Shown: piece by piece, positions 27,754 to 39,851 of the stretch
Layout: every line of letters begins with the position of its first letter
Numbering within the stretch: the stretch's first letter is position 1
Assembly (NCBI RefSeq): GCF_037975245.1
Contig: NC_092564.1
Location: forward strand, 14,286,484-14,350,483
DNA length: 64,000 nucleotides
Source of the DNA: Apostichopus japonicus
Taxonomy: Eukaryota > Echinodermata > Holothuroidea > Aspidochirotida > Stichopodidae
Direction: 5' to 3'
The notes under the pieces: generated by a model
Seen by the model: only the letters and a program-made list of their open reading frames with translations
Databases searched by the model: none
Told to the model about the DNA's origin: nothing
Program-made: the position numbers and the translations under genes

Positions 27754-28163
27754 CAGTGGCGGAGTGTCCATACAATCAGAGGGGGCGGATGCCCCCTTGA
27801 CGGACTCAAATGGACTGCTGGCGCCCTTTTCAGCTTTTCACCACTTTTCAGCTTTTCACCACATAATTCGCGATTATTGACTTTTATATTGCGCTCTCAA
27901 ATATCTATTGACATTTGTCACATATTGTTGGTGCAATTGTCTGACAAATGGCGATGACACCTATTTATTCTTCGTTTATCTGCAAATTAGTAAGGCCCGG
28001 AAAGGGTCATTTCCGGCGATCTAGGGAGGATCTTTACTCAAAAAATTTCTGTACGCTCCGCGCCAACCAGTGGTGGCGCTCCGCTTAGATAGTGTCAAAA
28101 GCGCCTCTACAGACCATTCTCCCCCCCCCCCCCCCCCGACCAATACCCCTAGCTCCGCCTCTG
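27754..28163 (+). mobile_element. Nested hAT-like element
   Basis: Ends CAGTGGCGGAG (27754) and CTCCGCCTCTG (ending 28163) are inverted repeats with one mismatch. The flanking 8-mers CCACCTAC (27746-27753) and GCACCTAC (28164-28171) match at 7 of 8 positions. The host repeat unit itself reads GCACCTAC, so the left copy carries the later mutation. Inside are G-run and C-run patches near both ends, including about 16 C at 28122-28138, and a copy of the CGCGCCAACCAGTGGTGG dispersed family (about 27995-28100). Its insertion into the last tandem unit dates it after the expansion of the host element. Confidence 0.85.
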
Positions 28164-28438
28164 GCACCTACTGAAAGAAGAAGAATTTGCAATGTGTTTT
28201 TCTTACATTATTATTATCATTTTGTAACAACTTCCCCAATAATTCTAACCAATATGGAAGGGTAATAACACGGAAAATGATTTTATGTTATTGGCAGGTG
28301 ATGTAATAACCAATGAATGCCTATATCATATGCATATTGACATGTGGGACGCGCGCAGAGCGCGCGAAAAATTGTGGTTATATTTTTCGGGCAAGTCGTT
28401 ACAGCCCCCCCAAATCAAATGAGGCTCCTACGCCTATG

Positions 28439-28749
28439 ATTATCGACAGAGCATTCCTTTTGTCATCTAGACCTATGTCATATCACATGCAGTATACATT
28501 TTTAAGAAAAGTCACCCAGGAAAGAACCTGGGCAAGAAAAACCAAACGACTGATCCGCTTTCAAGCCCAGTCCCCTTGCATCGAGACTGTGAGATTATCG
28601 TCAGGTGTGTATCACGATTCCTCTCGATAGGGAACAGATACTACACATGATCTTAGTATACAGTACTATACATGCACAGTCACACTATTGTACAAACAAA
28701 GATCCTAAAGAAATGAATTAAGAGCCCGATTTTTATATATGCTTGCTGC
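28439..28749. other. Spacer between two related transposon copies
   Basis: This segment holds the target duplication at 28439-28446 and otherwise unremarkable sequence. Confidence 0.4.
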
Positions 28750-29116
28750 CATAGGCGTAGGAGGCGGGGGGGGGGGCTGCAGTCCCCCCCCCAAACAAAA
28801 ATTTGTGTGAAAATTCGAGCAATATGATGAGAATTTTTCGTGCACCTACTGACACAAATATAATTTGCAATATGTGTTTCAATGGTTAAACTGATATCAT
28901 TATTATTGCAATGACTTCCCCAATAATTCTAACCAATATGGAAGGGTAATAACATGGCAAATGATTGTATGTTATTGGGATGCGATGTAATAAGCGATCC
29001 ATTCCTATATGTACATTATCACGTTGAACGCGCGAAAAATTTTTGTTATATTATTCGTGCAAGTCGTTACAGCCACCCCCCCCCCCCCCCATTCAAATTG
29101 GGCTCCTACGCCTATG
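28750..29116 (+). mobile_element. CATAGGCGTAGGAG element, short complete copy
   Basis: Perfect 14-bp terminal inverted repeats (28750-28763 and 29103-29116) are flanked by identical 8-bp duplications CTTGCTGC (28742-28749 and 29117-29124). A G run follows the left end with a CTGCAG core, and a run of about 14 C precedes the right end. The internal unit that is tandemly amplified in the neighbour at 27228 occurs once here. The two copies sit about 310 bp apart in the same orientation with different duplications, so they inserted independently. It encodes no protein. Confidence 0.92.
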
Positions 29117-29124
29117 CTTGCTGC

Positions 29125-30631
29125 ACAAACTCCTTTGCAACGTGTTGAATGAATTTATTAACTAGATCATTTCGATTTTTGTTGCTGTAAAAACCATTAA
29201 AATAATGCTCATCAAACTCGTTCTTTTAGTCTTTGTTTCTTTCTGATCTTTCCACCAATTCTGTACTGTACTGTTTGTATGTAATCTCCAACACGCCTTT
29301 AGTTTAAGGTTACGAAATAAGTAGGTTTGAATTGCATCTTTACCGCCCGATTCCCACACGTATGTATCCATGGCTACCAAATGACTCAGAACTGATGGAA
29401 AAAAATCAGAGGTGGCGCGATTCGTAATAAGCATTTTAACAAGACCAGAATTTTACAACACCTGTACCCTATAGTTTTAGAGACTTAACTGAAGTCGATA
29501 ACAAGTTAACAACAGATTGAAGAAACTCACGAAGTCTCCGATAAAGAGTAATACATTTCGAAAAAAGGGCTGTTTTTTAAAGATTCCTGGTGACACTTTA
29601 TAGGACAAGTTGTGATGTAACTACTGCGACAAACGTATATTAACAAAAGTTAGGATAACGCATCAGAAAGGGGTAAGAAACATAAATAATTTTATTTTAC
29701 TGTGAATCCCCACCCCCCCCCTTGACCCACCCCACAGACACACACCGTGATGAAAAACGCTGTCAAGAAACAGTTAAGCGGTGTGAACAAACTATACACT
29801 ATTAAAATTAAGTTGCAGTGTTCCCCTATTGTATGAAATACACAGAGTCTGTTACCAGTAAAGAAAGCTGGTTTGGTTTTACAATATGTGAAGCCTGACA
29901 GCGTCAAATTCATCAAGGAAAGGAACTACAAAAAACGGTTCTTATATGCGGGTTTTTCTTTTCAAATTTCGCCATGATCACATTGTTACACTCTCGATGT
30001 AAGGGAACATGTGGTTTAGAGTGGAATCGATGAAAGTTGCTTCGTTTTCCTACCCAAACAGTATCTGCCTAATTACTTAAACTATCTTATAAAGTATTTA
30101 TTCGCTTCCAAAGGGAATCGTGATTTTCAAATGTATAATTTCGAAGTTAAAAAGCAGGGGTCAAGTTATAGTTTTTACAAAATAACCATAAGAAATGTTT
30201 ACAGCAAATAGGCCTTATTTCACAGAATTCTACCGATGTGAATTGGCGGTGGCGTGGTAACCGATAAAAAGCGGTCTAACCTTCTTTTTCTTACTTTTTT
30301 TACATTTACAACCGTCGGTTAAATTCCATCTAAGCGCAGGCGATCTGTGTGCCGGTAACGTCGTATACTTGATGCAGAGTTTTCCCCTCCAACCCCTACC
30401 ACTATTTGGCGCGGGAGGGGGAGGGGGGGGGACGAAAATATTACACACGACAAATTGCTAAATTTTTACCTAAAGTGGGTCAATCATAGGACGACAGTAT
30501 ACAAGCAACTAATTTTGAACCGCCTCTATTTTCTATCAGGAATTCCATAGATGGTCATATTCACGTTGCTGAGATATGCTGATATAGTGTGCTATATTAA
30601 ACACCGATCTTATAACACAAGTAAGCCGTAA
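29125..30631. other. Unannotated stretch
   Basis: No gene is supported. C or G runs lie near 29708 and 30412-30431. Confidence 0.4.
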
Positions 30632-30925
30632 CCCCCTCCTCCTCCCCTCCTCCCCTCCTCCCCTCCTCCCCTCCTCCCCTCCTCCCCTCCTCCCCTCCTC
30701 CCCTCCTCCCCTCCTCCCCTCCTCCCCTCCTCCCCTCCTCCCCTCCTCCCCTCCTCCCCTCCTCCCCTCCTCCCCTCCTCCCCTCCTCCCCTCCTCCCCT
30801 CCTCCCCTCCTCCCCTCCTCCCCTCCTCCCCTCCTCCCCTCCTCCCCTCCTCCCCTCCTCCCCTCCTCCCCTCCTCCCCTCCTCCCCTCCTCCCCTCCTC
30901 CCCTCCTCCCCTCCTCCCCTCCTCC
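30632..30925. repeat. Pure 8-bp satellite (CTCCTCCC)n, about 36 units
   Basis: An essentially perfect homopyrimidine array on the plus strand (homopurine GGGAGGAG on the minus strand). With no stop codons possible, all three minus-strand frames stay open as EEGRRGGG-type repeats. None is a credible protein. The mirror-symmetric purine strand can form triplex or G-quadruplex structures. Confidence 0.97.
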
Positions 30926-31699
30926 ACCCACATTGGTGGCAATATACTGCAATGTAGTTAAAGGTCATCAGGTTGGCCCCAGTTATGCTATAGCGTCGAT
31001 CAAATAGCGGCCCACGCTCATTCTCAATCGTTGGTGAATATTTCGCTGCTAATTCACCAAACATTTTTCCTTCATTCCCTACTTTTGTTCCAACCAACGT
31101 GTGAGAATATTCTGTAAGAGTCGCATTATCTACGAAAGCACTCACTATTTCAGATCAAGTTTAGCAATTCTGAGCATACAAAAATTTGAGGTCAGACGTG
31201 ATGACCTATTAAGGGTCTGAGTAAATTCTCACGTACATTATTTTTGGTTATTAGTTGTTGAATCCACTCCATAACAATTTCCTATTGTCCTTATCATTAA
31301 CTTTTTCTCGTATATATAGGCCTATAAAGAATATCACAGAACGTATCATTTCACATCCTTCTCCAGCAAATCGACAACACGTAAAGACATATTTTCTATC
31401 ATTTTTTTTATTGGAGCAAAGGGTTGAAACTAATGGATTTAGGCAGTGCATTTGTTAGGCGGCATTGAAATATGGACGGAACAGGGAGGTTTAAAAAAGG
31501 GAAACATCTTCCGCCATTCTCCACGTTGATCAACATTAATGGTGGTATGTCGGCAACGCAGCCCCACGCAGGAGGATGTAAGCTTGTTCTACATGTGAAG
31601 TCAGTCACCTTGCACAGTCTTACTACGGATGTGTTACATGTCTATCTACTAAGCTCATGCATTGGAAACTGAAAATGACAGCCATGAAATATTTTCACC
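30926..31699. other. Unannotated stretch
   Basis: Short overlapping frames on both strands at 31250-31670 show no known domain. Confidence 0.4.
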
Positions 31700-31850
31700 C
31701 AGGGGCGTATCCACTATATTTTGAACGGGGGTGGAGGGGTGTAAGATGCGATGCTGTCCAGAGAGTGGTCTAAGGGGAGTAGTTTCCTATCCTCTTGAGA
31801 AGGTGGGTGACGGGGTTGGGGGGGGGGGCAAAGTGCTGCTATATATTGCT
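31700..31850 (+). mobile_element. hAT-like left terminus, partner not found
   Basis: It starts with CAGGGGCGTATCC, as in the complete element at 53419. It goes on to GTCTAAGGGGAG and then a G run near 31818, the same order seen inside 44324-44705 and 53419-53876. The right end and a target duplication were not identified, so the stated end is nominal. Confidence 0.5.
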
Positions 31851-33606
31851 TTTTTTTTTCTTCTTATATATTACTTTTGTGACGATGTTGAAGAACCGTT
31901 TCAACTGGTCGGGTTGTACCGCACATGACATGTTATTTATGTTTATGTACTGAGTATAAACTGGAATGTTCTATGTAATATTCTTACGGTCTCCCCTGAA
32001 GTACATGTGGTTGCTCCCTGCATTTACCCAATCAACTGACATACTATTCCATGCAACAGCAGAGAGTCAGCGAAGATCTTTTCCCGATTTTTATGAATTT
32101 ATGAAACTACCCTATAATATTTCATTTTTTCAACTTTGTATACGGCCCTTTGTTATTTTAAGCATGGAATTTTACTTATCTTTTTCTAAATCCTTATAGA
32201 TATTGATCGCATAAAGATTACCATAAAGCTTTATCTCTAAGTTGTCCTATATTCACTGTGAAGTAAAAAAAAAGTTTGATTTGACATGCCAAAAAGCTCT
32301 TAAGAAGATGAAAATCGAAATTCATCTTTATTACTTTAGAATAATGGTAAAATGCTTGCATATTACTATTTGTTCTTACTATATATCTACTGGTAACTCG
32401 GAGTGTTACGTTTACTTAGTGTGTAGACTAAGCGACCAATTTCACGTTTAAGCTTTAAAATGTAGTCATATACGGACGGTTAAATACGTATCATTCAAAA
32501 CAAATTAAATAATATTTAAAGCCTGTTGTATTAGTTTCAAGGCAGAAGAAAAAACGGACGAACACGTGTAACATGTACCGTAGAGTCATAAAACTGGATT
32601 ACTTGACTACACATTGATTGTAGCATAGCTCCACCACTAAAATCATGGTTTTACATATATAGGCATATGATTGGACCATGTGGTAATACTCTATAACTGT
32701 TATGATTGGACCTCGCATGGGGCTACAGTGATTGGTCAATGGAATAGCTTCATTAACGATTACATCATTAACTGTAGCATAGTTCCATAATTGGACAAAT
32801 TAATATGGCTAGCATCACTCGTCGCTCTAATACGACACTAACTCCGTATACATACGAGACAGTCCATCTCCGCCACGCTATAGTGATACTACAATAAGAA
32901 CTTATACATATTCGCATTCCTGACATACAATCATTGTAAATTGATACAATCAAACGCCAATAAACAAGGCATGTTCATAGTGAAGCGTATATGAGTATAC
33001 ATAATGTAATTGGATCTTGTATACGGTTTGTCATTTCCTTGTTTGACCATTGCATATACGTACATTAACCATTATGTTCAAGAAAGTGTTCTTCAAGTAC
33101 AGACAGTTAATACTGTATAACGCTCGTGCGACCACTATAGCTTCCTGATATATTTCCGCTGCATATATGTGAATGAAACCACAAAGAGTAATCATATACA
33201 AATAATATATGTACGACAATAACCAGGCACTATATTTCAATCTGGTGGTGGGTATTTACTAGTCAGCCGGTGAATCATGTATAAAATCGTTATTACCTAC
33301 ATGCTTGTCTTCTATCCAGACAGAGAATTATATACTAGCGTTATCACCACCCTCAACCCCCCCCCCCACCAACCACCCGAAATGCACCATCACACCATCT
33401 CTAGTATTATCAGTAATTGATGTTGGATCCTCATTTTACGGCATGGTTGGCAAAAGTTGGCAAAGCTAGTTCAAGACAACTTTGCCGGGGGTTCTGCAGG
33501 TTTCTCACATTAGTGTCAAATTGGTCAATGAAATGTCGCCAAATTGGTCAATGAAATGTCGCAGTGAGGAAAATCCTTTGAGGGTGCATAGTAACATGAT
33601 TATTTA

Positions 33607-33609
<3 letters not shown>
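31851..33609. other. Unannotated stretch with one small tandem duplication
   Basis: A 24-bp unit (AAATTGGTCAATGAAATGTC then GC) is directly duplicated at about 33518-33563. Nothing else was recognised. Confidence 0.4.

Positions 33610-33668
<59 letters not shown>
33610..33668. repeat. (TA)n microsatellite
   Basis: A pure TA array of about 59 bp. Confidence 0.95.
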
Positions 33669-33671
<3 letters not shown>

Positions 33672-36600
33672 GCCATTGTCTTCTGCTTCTTCATTCTTTT
33701 TTATTTTTTTGGTTAATTTTCTAGCATATTCGGAGGGCAATAAACTAGTGATATTAAAATCGGCGTCTTGCCTTAAATTTGATTTAGTTTCGATAAACTT
33801 TGGACCAAAACTCTTAATAGTTCCGTCTGCAGTTTGACGATGGAAACAGATATTTCCAATGACAAAGAAATTATCAATATATATTAACAGTTTCGGATCT
33901 ACATGTTTTTGTGTGTGATTAATACTAATATATCAACAACAACAGAAAAGAAAAGGAAAAAGGGATCTGGGGAGTCATTGCAAATAGCATCAAATTAAAT
34001 GTCAAATATACTGGCTGAAAGAAACCTAGCAGGTTGTGTTAAGTCGGTGAATTACAATCTTAGTTACGTAATTCTCGATAGGTTTATTAACGTGACTTCA
34101 AACTGGCAACAAAAACGCAACAGCTGTTTTTCTATTCTTTGGACTTTTGGACCAGTACGAACAAAAGTCTTCTCAAAATCCGCCCTTATATGAATTCCTG
34201 TAATTTAATAATTATATATAGTTATGTTTATTATCGATTCCTGTCACTTGTGACTGGATTTCAACAACAGAGTAGCGGGTGATATATGTTTAAAAGCATT
34301 AATATAATATATTTGTCTCTATACGTTATGATGAGAAATTGATATTTTGATAAAAGACAAAATGATTTCAAATGACTAAAAAATGGTTTACAATGACAAG
34401 TAACGATGTTTGTGTTAAAATATAGTCATTCAGAAACAAGCAGCTTTTCTCAAAAATGCCAGCCTATATATGTTATATTCATTCCACCAATTGGGCAATT
34501 ACAACAACAAAAAATGGAGTATTTTTTTTCTACTCCATTTTTTTTATTGACTAAGATCTCTATAACCGTATAAAAAGACCAAAGATATTTATTATGTTGT
34601 ATATAAAAATGAAATATTCATGCAACTGATATAATAATCTAATTATCGGCATAGTTACAGAAATCTTTGCAATAACAATACAATGTCAAACTTAGGAAAA
34701 ATATTTGGTAAAACGTCATCAATGTTATTAAATGAATTTTTATACAATGATACTTTTCCTCCAAATGACTTATTAATCAGGAAATATGGGAATGACAATG
34801 GATTGTTGTGTCACTTATTAGCCTAGGCTGGCTATACACAGAAACCATCATAACTGAAGTAGGCTTGGCCCTATACTTGACCTAACTTAGGCCTACACAT
34901 TGAAAGCGAGTAATGGACCAATGGTTCCACAGAAGCCTAACGGTATCATGCACGCAAATAATGTAATAGCAATAGGCTTCCAAGGTCTAAGGTCTAGCCT
35001 ATCTTGAATATGAGAATTATACGTGAGGACAGACTAGAATGCTTTGACTAACTCAAATTACTTCCAGTGGACCAATAGTTGAACTTTATGTACTTGCTTA
35101 TTTCCACTCTTTAGTGAAAACCTAAACTGAGTTTAGAAATGAAAGTGGATGGGCCCTGTTTCTTTAGTATTTATTATTCATATTAATATATTAATATTAT
35201 AAAATCTATATGTATATATTATACATTAAGATGACCCCGTTCTTTGGTAGCAGAGGGGACACGGTGAAAACACTGTAATGGACTATCGCTCTAACCAAGT
35301 TCATGATTGCCAAACGAGATTAATTACTTTCAAAAGTGTTGAAAGATTTGGCCATCCTTTTTCAATATTATAGGTTGCAAAAGGAACATCTATGCCTGTT
35401 AGCTATTGGTTCTCACAAGGAATTAGGTGACCAACTTAGAATGAATCTTATTTGTCTTTTATCTTCAGTTAACTTTGTCAACATATAGAAAACAATTATT
35501 TCTTTTAGTTTGCTTCAGATAATGAAATTGATCTAGAGGCATTGAAGTTGCTAAATGACTTTGCAACCCGGGAGCTTTTATACCTAAAGTGGGGTTACGT
35601 GTGAAGTATTCCAGGAGTGGCAAGCCTAATATATTGGTACCACATGTCATTATTTTAAATAATGAGTCCAAGATTGAACCCGTCTATGTACAGTGTTATA
35701 CGTTCATGTTTCAGGCGTCTGTTAGCCTTGGAAGGAGATGATAAATTGTAAAATAAAAAATACCTTTGAATCATCTAACGTACAAACGTGGGATCCATTC
35801 TGGTACAGGAACAACGTATAGTTTGCAAACAGGGTATATACCTATACTGAATAATGTCATAACTAGTTATACTGCTTTAGACGTCATATTTCCTCAAATC
35901 ATTAGAGACAGGTTCTAGTTTCAGAAAAGGTCACGATTTTTGAAGTAGCAGGAGTACCAAGTACCTCAGAACAATGACCATCATGCCGGTTGGCATAACA
36001 AAAAGTAATCTATAAGTATTACTAACTGATATTCCTACATGCTATATGAATTAGGATTATTTCATAACACAATTTGGAAAATAATCAAGAAATAATTTGC
36101 AAACCACATAGAAACCTCCAGATTATTACGCTAGTGGAAAGAGATTTTTATGAGGCCGTTAACATCTCAGTATAGTATTACATTTTATTTATTTTTGTAT
36201 AAGTTCTTAGCTCAAATACCATTTTCGTATATGTGCAAGTAACATTCAGTATATTTAATGACGGGGACTAAATAAACCAGTCTCAAAAGTGGAATAAATG
36301 CAATGTGTTTAAGTCGAAAAGAGTCAACAAAAAATAGAAAGGAATGATGTTTTCATTGGCTTTTTAAAATTGTTCATAATGCTAATATGATTGATGTTCT
36401 TTCCATATGAATCAAGCATTACCTTTGATTTGTCAATCTTCAAAAATGTTAGCGCTTTCCAGAAATTCAAGTAACATTGCCAATGCATTATCTAGACAGT
36501 TTCAATTATCATATTCAATTTTTATATGGTAAAGTATACAGAAAATGTCAACAGTACAAAGTGTTTTTCTTAAAAAGTCCTTAATTAAAAGGTTGTACGT

Positions 36601-38754
36601 GTTATGTTTCCCCAATAAGTATAGCACTTTAATACTCGACAATATTCGGCACTTTTTTAGTATAATATGCATGCTCTTACTTCTTAGAGTGTAATTTGCA
36701 AATAACTGCTTCACAATACGACAAATCTGAAACGTACGTTTTATTGGGGGTACTATACTTATATAGCATGATATCAGTATTGTAGTGTTATTAGTATTTA
36801 CTGCACAGAAAATGATTTCAACAAACGTTAATCTCCATTTCAAATAGAAAGGAAGTGACAGACATATGTTGAGTGACGGAACGAGTGAGCCCTGTAGGGT
36901 GTGGGGAGGGGGTCGGTGCACGTTCCCCTTCATTCTTTCCGAGGAACCTCTTAAAAGTGCATGCTCATTCAATCATACCACTATTCTTTGAAAATCGTTA
37001 AAACCTGAAACATATTTGGATCAGAAACGTACATAAAGTAAAAAAATATAATACTAGTTCATTTGTAAACCGGTTTGGTTTCTCACATTATATCATTCTT
37101 CAAGTTATAACCGTATAGATCAGTCTCGAGATAAAAATGTGTCGGAAACTGGTGATTCCGTATACTGTACCGCGAATGGAAAATATGGCAGCCTGCAAAC
37201 TGTAATAGGTCACTTGAGTCACACAACAAGAAACAGAAAGTAGGTTGGGAGAGAGGGGAGGGGGGGGGGGGAGGTGAAGTGGTGACATCAGCAACGGTGG
37301 AATTAAATCTATTTTTTAGTTTTTAGGGTTTAAATAATTGGTGAAAACTGCTGACTCGCTACATTATAATATTTAATCAAGTATAGTTGTAACCACATGT
37401 ATCCCTTGGTGAGAAACACTATACGGTCGTATCCAATTATGTGTGACAATATATGTTGCAGTAAAGGTTGGAGATGGCATACCACTAATAACACGTGATT
37501 GAGTATACCGGTATGTATAATCAGTGGCCTATGTGTGGGAATGTATACGTCATGTGGCATGTCTTTGCACCTCCCTTTTTCTCTCTCATCTCTCTCCACC
37601 CGCCTCTCACCCTCTCCCTCCACCCACCTCTCCCTCCACCCACCTCTCTCCCCATCGCTATGGGGTCGACATAATGGCAGAAAATACGTATATTCTAGCC
37701 TCTGGACGATCAATCTAGCGATATCCAAGAAGCACTGCTTGAGAAGATGACATCAATAGACAATCATGCATATACAAAACTATGCGCGCTAGGATGAAAT
37801 GTACTGCTCCTTTTGCATGTTTGGGGCGTGGGGGCAGGGGTATAAACTTGGTTACGATTGTTTTTCGTGTGGGTGGTGTGTGTGTGTCACACTGCCAGTC
37901 AATACAGATTTGCCATAGGCTACAACTGAGGTATAACAATGACTTTGTGTCTCAGGAAGGGCGGACGTGCCGTGGTCGTGGATGGGGGGGGGGGTAGTTA
38001 AACTTTAACAGGAGATGCCAGATATAACCATGACATCGTTTATTGTTTATTGGTGTATCTTCAACATATTTTTTATTTTGTTCTCTGACACCTGATTAAT
38101 GTGAAAGAGGATTGCACCTCCAGGAATATATTTCAAGTTACTGATTTAGTTTTTTCTAAGCAAATCGTAACTAGATTTTGAAAAGACCAAGAAGTTTTAT
38201 ATTACAGTTGGAATCAGTGGCCTCAGCATGAAACCATTTAACCATGAAACCAGCATGAAACCATTTATGAGATCAAATAAAACATTGTGATGTTCGTTTG
38301 CCTTTCTTTTCTATTTCTTATATCCTCTGCAAAGACAACTAGTTCAATACCAACATGGAGGTTTCTTCTGACCAATGTGAGCTGCCTGTCCCCAATAATA
38401 ACTTTACGCAGCCTACTAGCTGCGTGTCTAATTGTTGCAGTTGATAGACGTATACATTATTTGGTAGTTCTCTAATGGAAAGTTATGATTTTGGTCGTGT
38501 ACGTTAAGTAACATATACTCATGTGAACGTGACTATAACAGATATTGTGTATCAGCTGTTTTGATTTAATCCTCGCTCCAGCGGAAAGGTAATATGAATT
38601 AAGTGTGAAAGTATATGAGCCTACGACACACTATTATAGATATATATATATATATGCACGTCGTAAAAAAATAAAGGTTTTACGATAAATCAGTGTTCGG
38701 AAATGGTCTATTTTATGTACGGTAGTCTATGAAGAGGCTACCAGCAAACCTATT
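33669..38754. other. Large unannotated stretch (possible intron or downstream exons of the receptor gene)
   Basis: I searched by eye on the minus strand for continuation of the receptor domain encoded at 39852-40554 and found none I could defend. Landmarks are a perfect 13-bp-arm hairpin (34509-34543; arms AAAAAATGGAGTA and TACTCCATTTTTT), a CT-rich patch with a 16-bp duplication (37567-37653), and G runs near 37260 and 37984. The 156-residue minus-strand frame at 36502-36972 has no recognisable domain. Confidence 0.35.
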
Positions 38755-39200
38755 GTAGAATCCCCCGTGTGCTTGAGCACTGCCTGCAGCATGAAGTCAA
38801 GTCCATCAATGTAACGAACGACCTTTGCGGCTTTTATACTATTCTTCAATCATCTCTCTTGGTGAGAAATATACTGAGGGGAAATAACCCTAACTTGCAG
38901 TGGTATGGTATACTCATAGTTGAACATAGTTAGCTATTGGGATACTTGTACTCGATCGATTTGTACCCGTCATAATCGTGACTTTTAGAAGTCTAATGAA
39001 CTATAATTCTAGCGTAAGTACTCGCCGTATGTAGTACTTTAGAACCTAAGTACTCGATCTTATACCAACGTGAATGTCTCATTCTACTCGTGTACTCATG
39101 CTTTTCAGTGTAGGCTAGTACCACATAAGCAGTGCATTCTGAATCATGTGTACTATACTTCTTAGCCTGGGTACTCCGAATCCTGTTCTCTAGTGAAATT
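38755..39200. repeat. GTAC/ACTCG-rich degenerate repeat
   Basis: It begins with GTAGAATCCCCCGTGTGCTT, close to the TAGAATCCCCCGTATACT block at 22284, and continues with many GTACTCG-type words to 39200. Confidence 0.4.
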
Positions 39201-39756
39201 TCCTAGTGAAATTGCAACACACCTCCATCTGATATCGACATGGAAGCCATGAAACAATGAGGTTGTAGCTCAGAATAATAGGTTGCTCGCATAGTGAACA
39301 ATGGTGCGTTTAGTGTTCCATTGATGCTTAGAGCTTATAACAGGAAGAACTGCGCGGGATCAAAAGTCGCTCCGAGAATTAGCGAAGAATGTCTATATAT
39401 ACTAGAGCCTCAAACATCGGTGATTTTAGTACGATCGTATTACAGCAGTGTAAAAGATTCTTTCCTTTATCATGCAAATGATGTTCAAAATAAGTTGACA
39501 TCGCCATGCGTACCTGCATGGTCATTCCTGTGTTTCTATATGCTTTTCATTCCCTTTGTATCATATAAAAGCAGGGAGTCACTAACTTTATAATAGGGCT
39601 CATCTTTTCTGTATTGCGTTATCATGGCAGACCTTGTTGTTATTGTTTTGTTGCCTCCGTTTTATTTTATGGCCGAACGCAAGCTTGGACTCTTATGTTA
39701 CCAACATAAAGAAGTCCATGTCAGTCTATACGATATACCAGTATCACGATCTATCA

Positions 39757-39757
<1 letters not shown>

Positions 39758-39804
<47 letters not shown>
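39758..39804. repeat. (CA)n microsatellite in intron 1 of the receptor gene
   Basis: About 23 AC units lie some 47 bp downstream, in gene orientation, of the splice donor of the receptor exon. Confidence 0.95.
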
Positions 39805-39806
<2 letters not shown>

Positions 39807-39845
39807 ACTACTATAATATGACATGTAAGAATTGAAGAATGGTAT

Positions 39846-39851
39846 ACTCAC
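39846..39851 (-). other. Splice donor of receptor exon 1
   Basis: The minus strand reads GTGAGT immediately after the last exon base at 39852. It leaves the reading frame in phase 1. The similarity to receptor ligand-binding domains stops here. Confidence 0.8.

Larger units (their letters stand above)
27228..28438 (+). mobile_element. CATAGGCGTAGGAG element, expanded copy with nested insertion
   Basis: Terminal repeats CATAGGCGTAGGAG (27228) and CTCCTACGCCTATG (ending 28438) are perfect over 14 bp. They are flanked by identical 8-bp duplications ATTATCGA (27220-27227 and 28439-28446). It belongs to the same family as 28750-29116, since both contain TTCCCCAATAATTCTAACCA and AATATGGAAGGGTAATAACA. 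It is longer for two reasons: the internal ~85-bp segment is repeated about six times (27285-27753), and a second hAT-like element (27754-28163) has inserted into the last repeat. No transposase is encoded. Reading frames across the tandem block (up to 181 residues on the minus strand) are repeat artefacts. Confidence 0.9.

Noticed and set aside
30536-31145. Minus-strand frames of 110-182 residues with EEGRRGGG repeats
   Set aside because: A stop-free octamer repeat opens all three phases equally. There is no non-repeat domain.
36502-36972. 156-residue minus-strand frame
   Set aside because: It has no recognisable domain or splice context, its composition is typical of AT-rich non-coding DNA, and it does not continue the receptor domain.
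39811-39851. Extension of the receptor frame to the stop at 39811
   Set aside because: The frame crosses a canonical GTGAGT donor and similarity to receptor domains ends there, so the last codons are read as intron.
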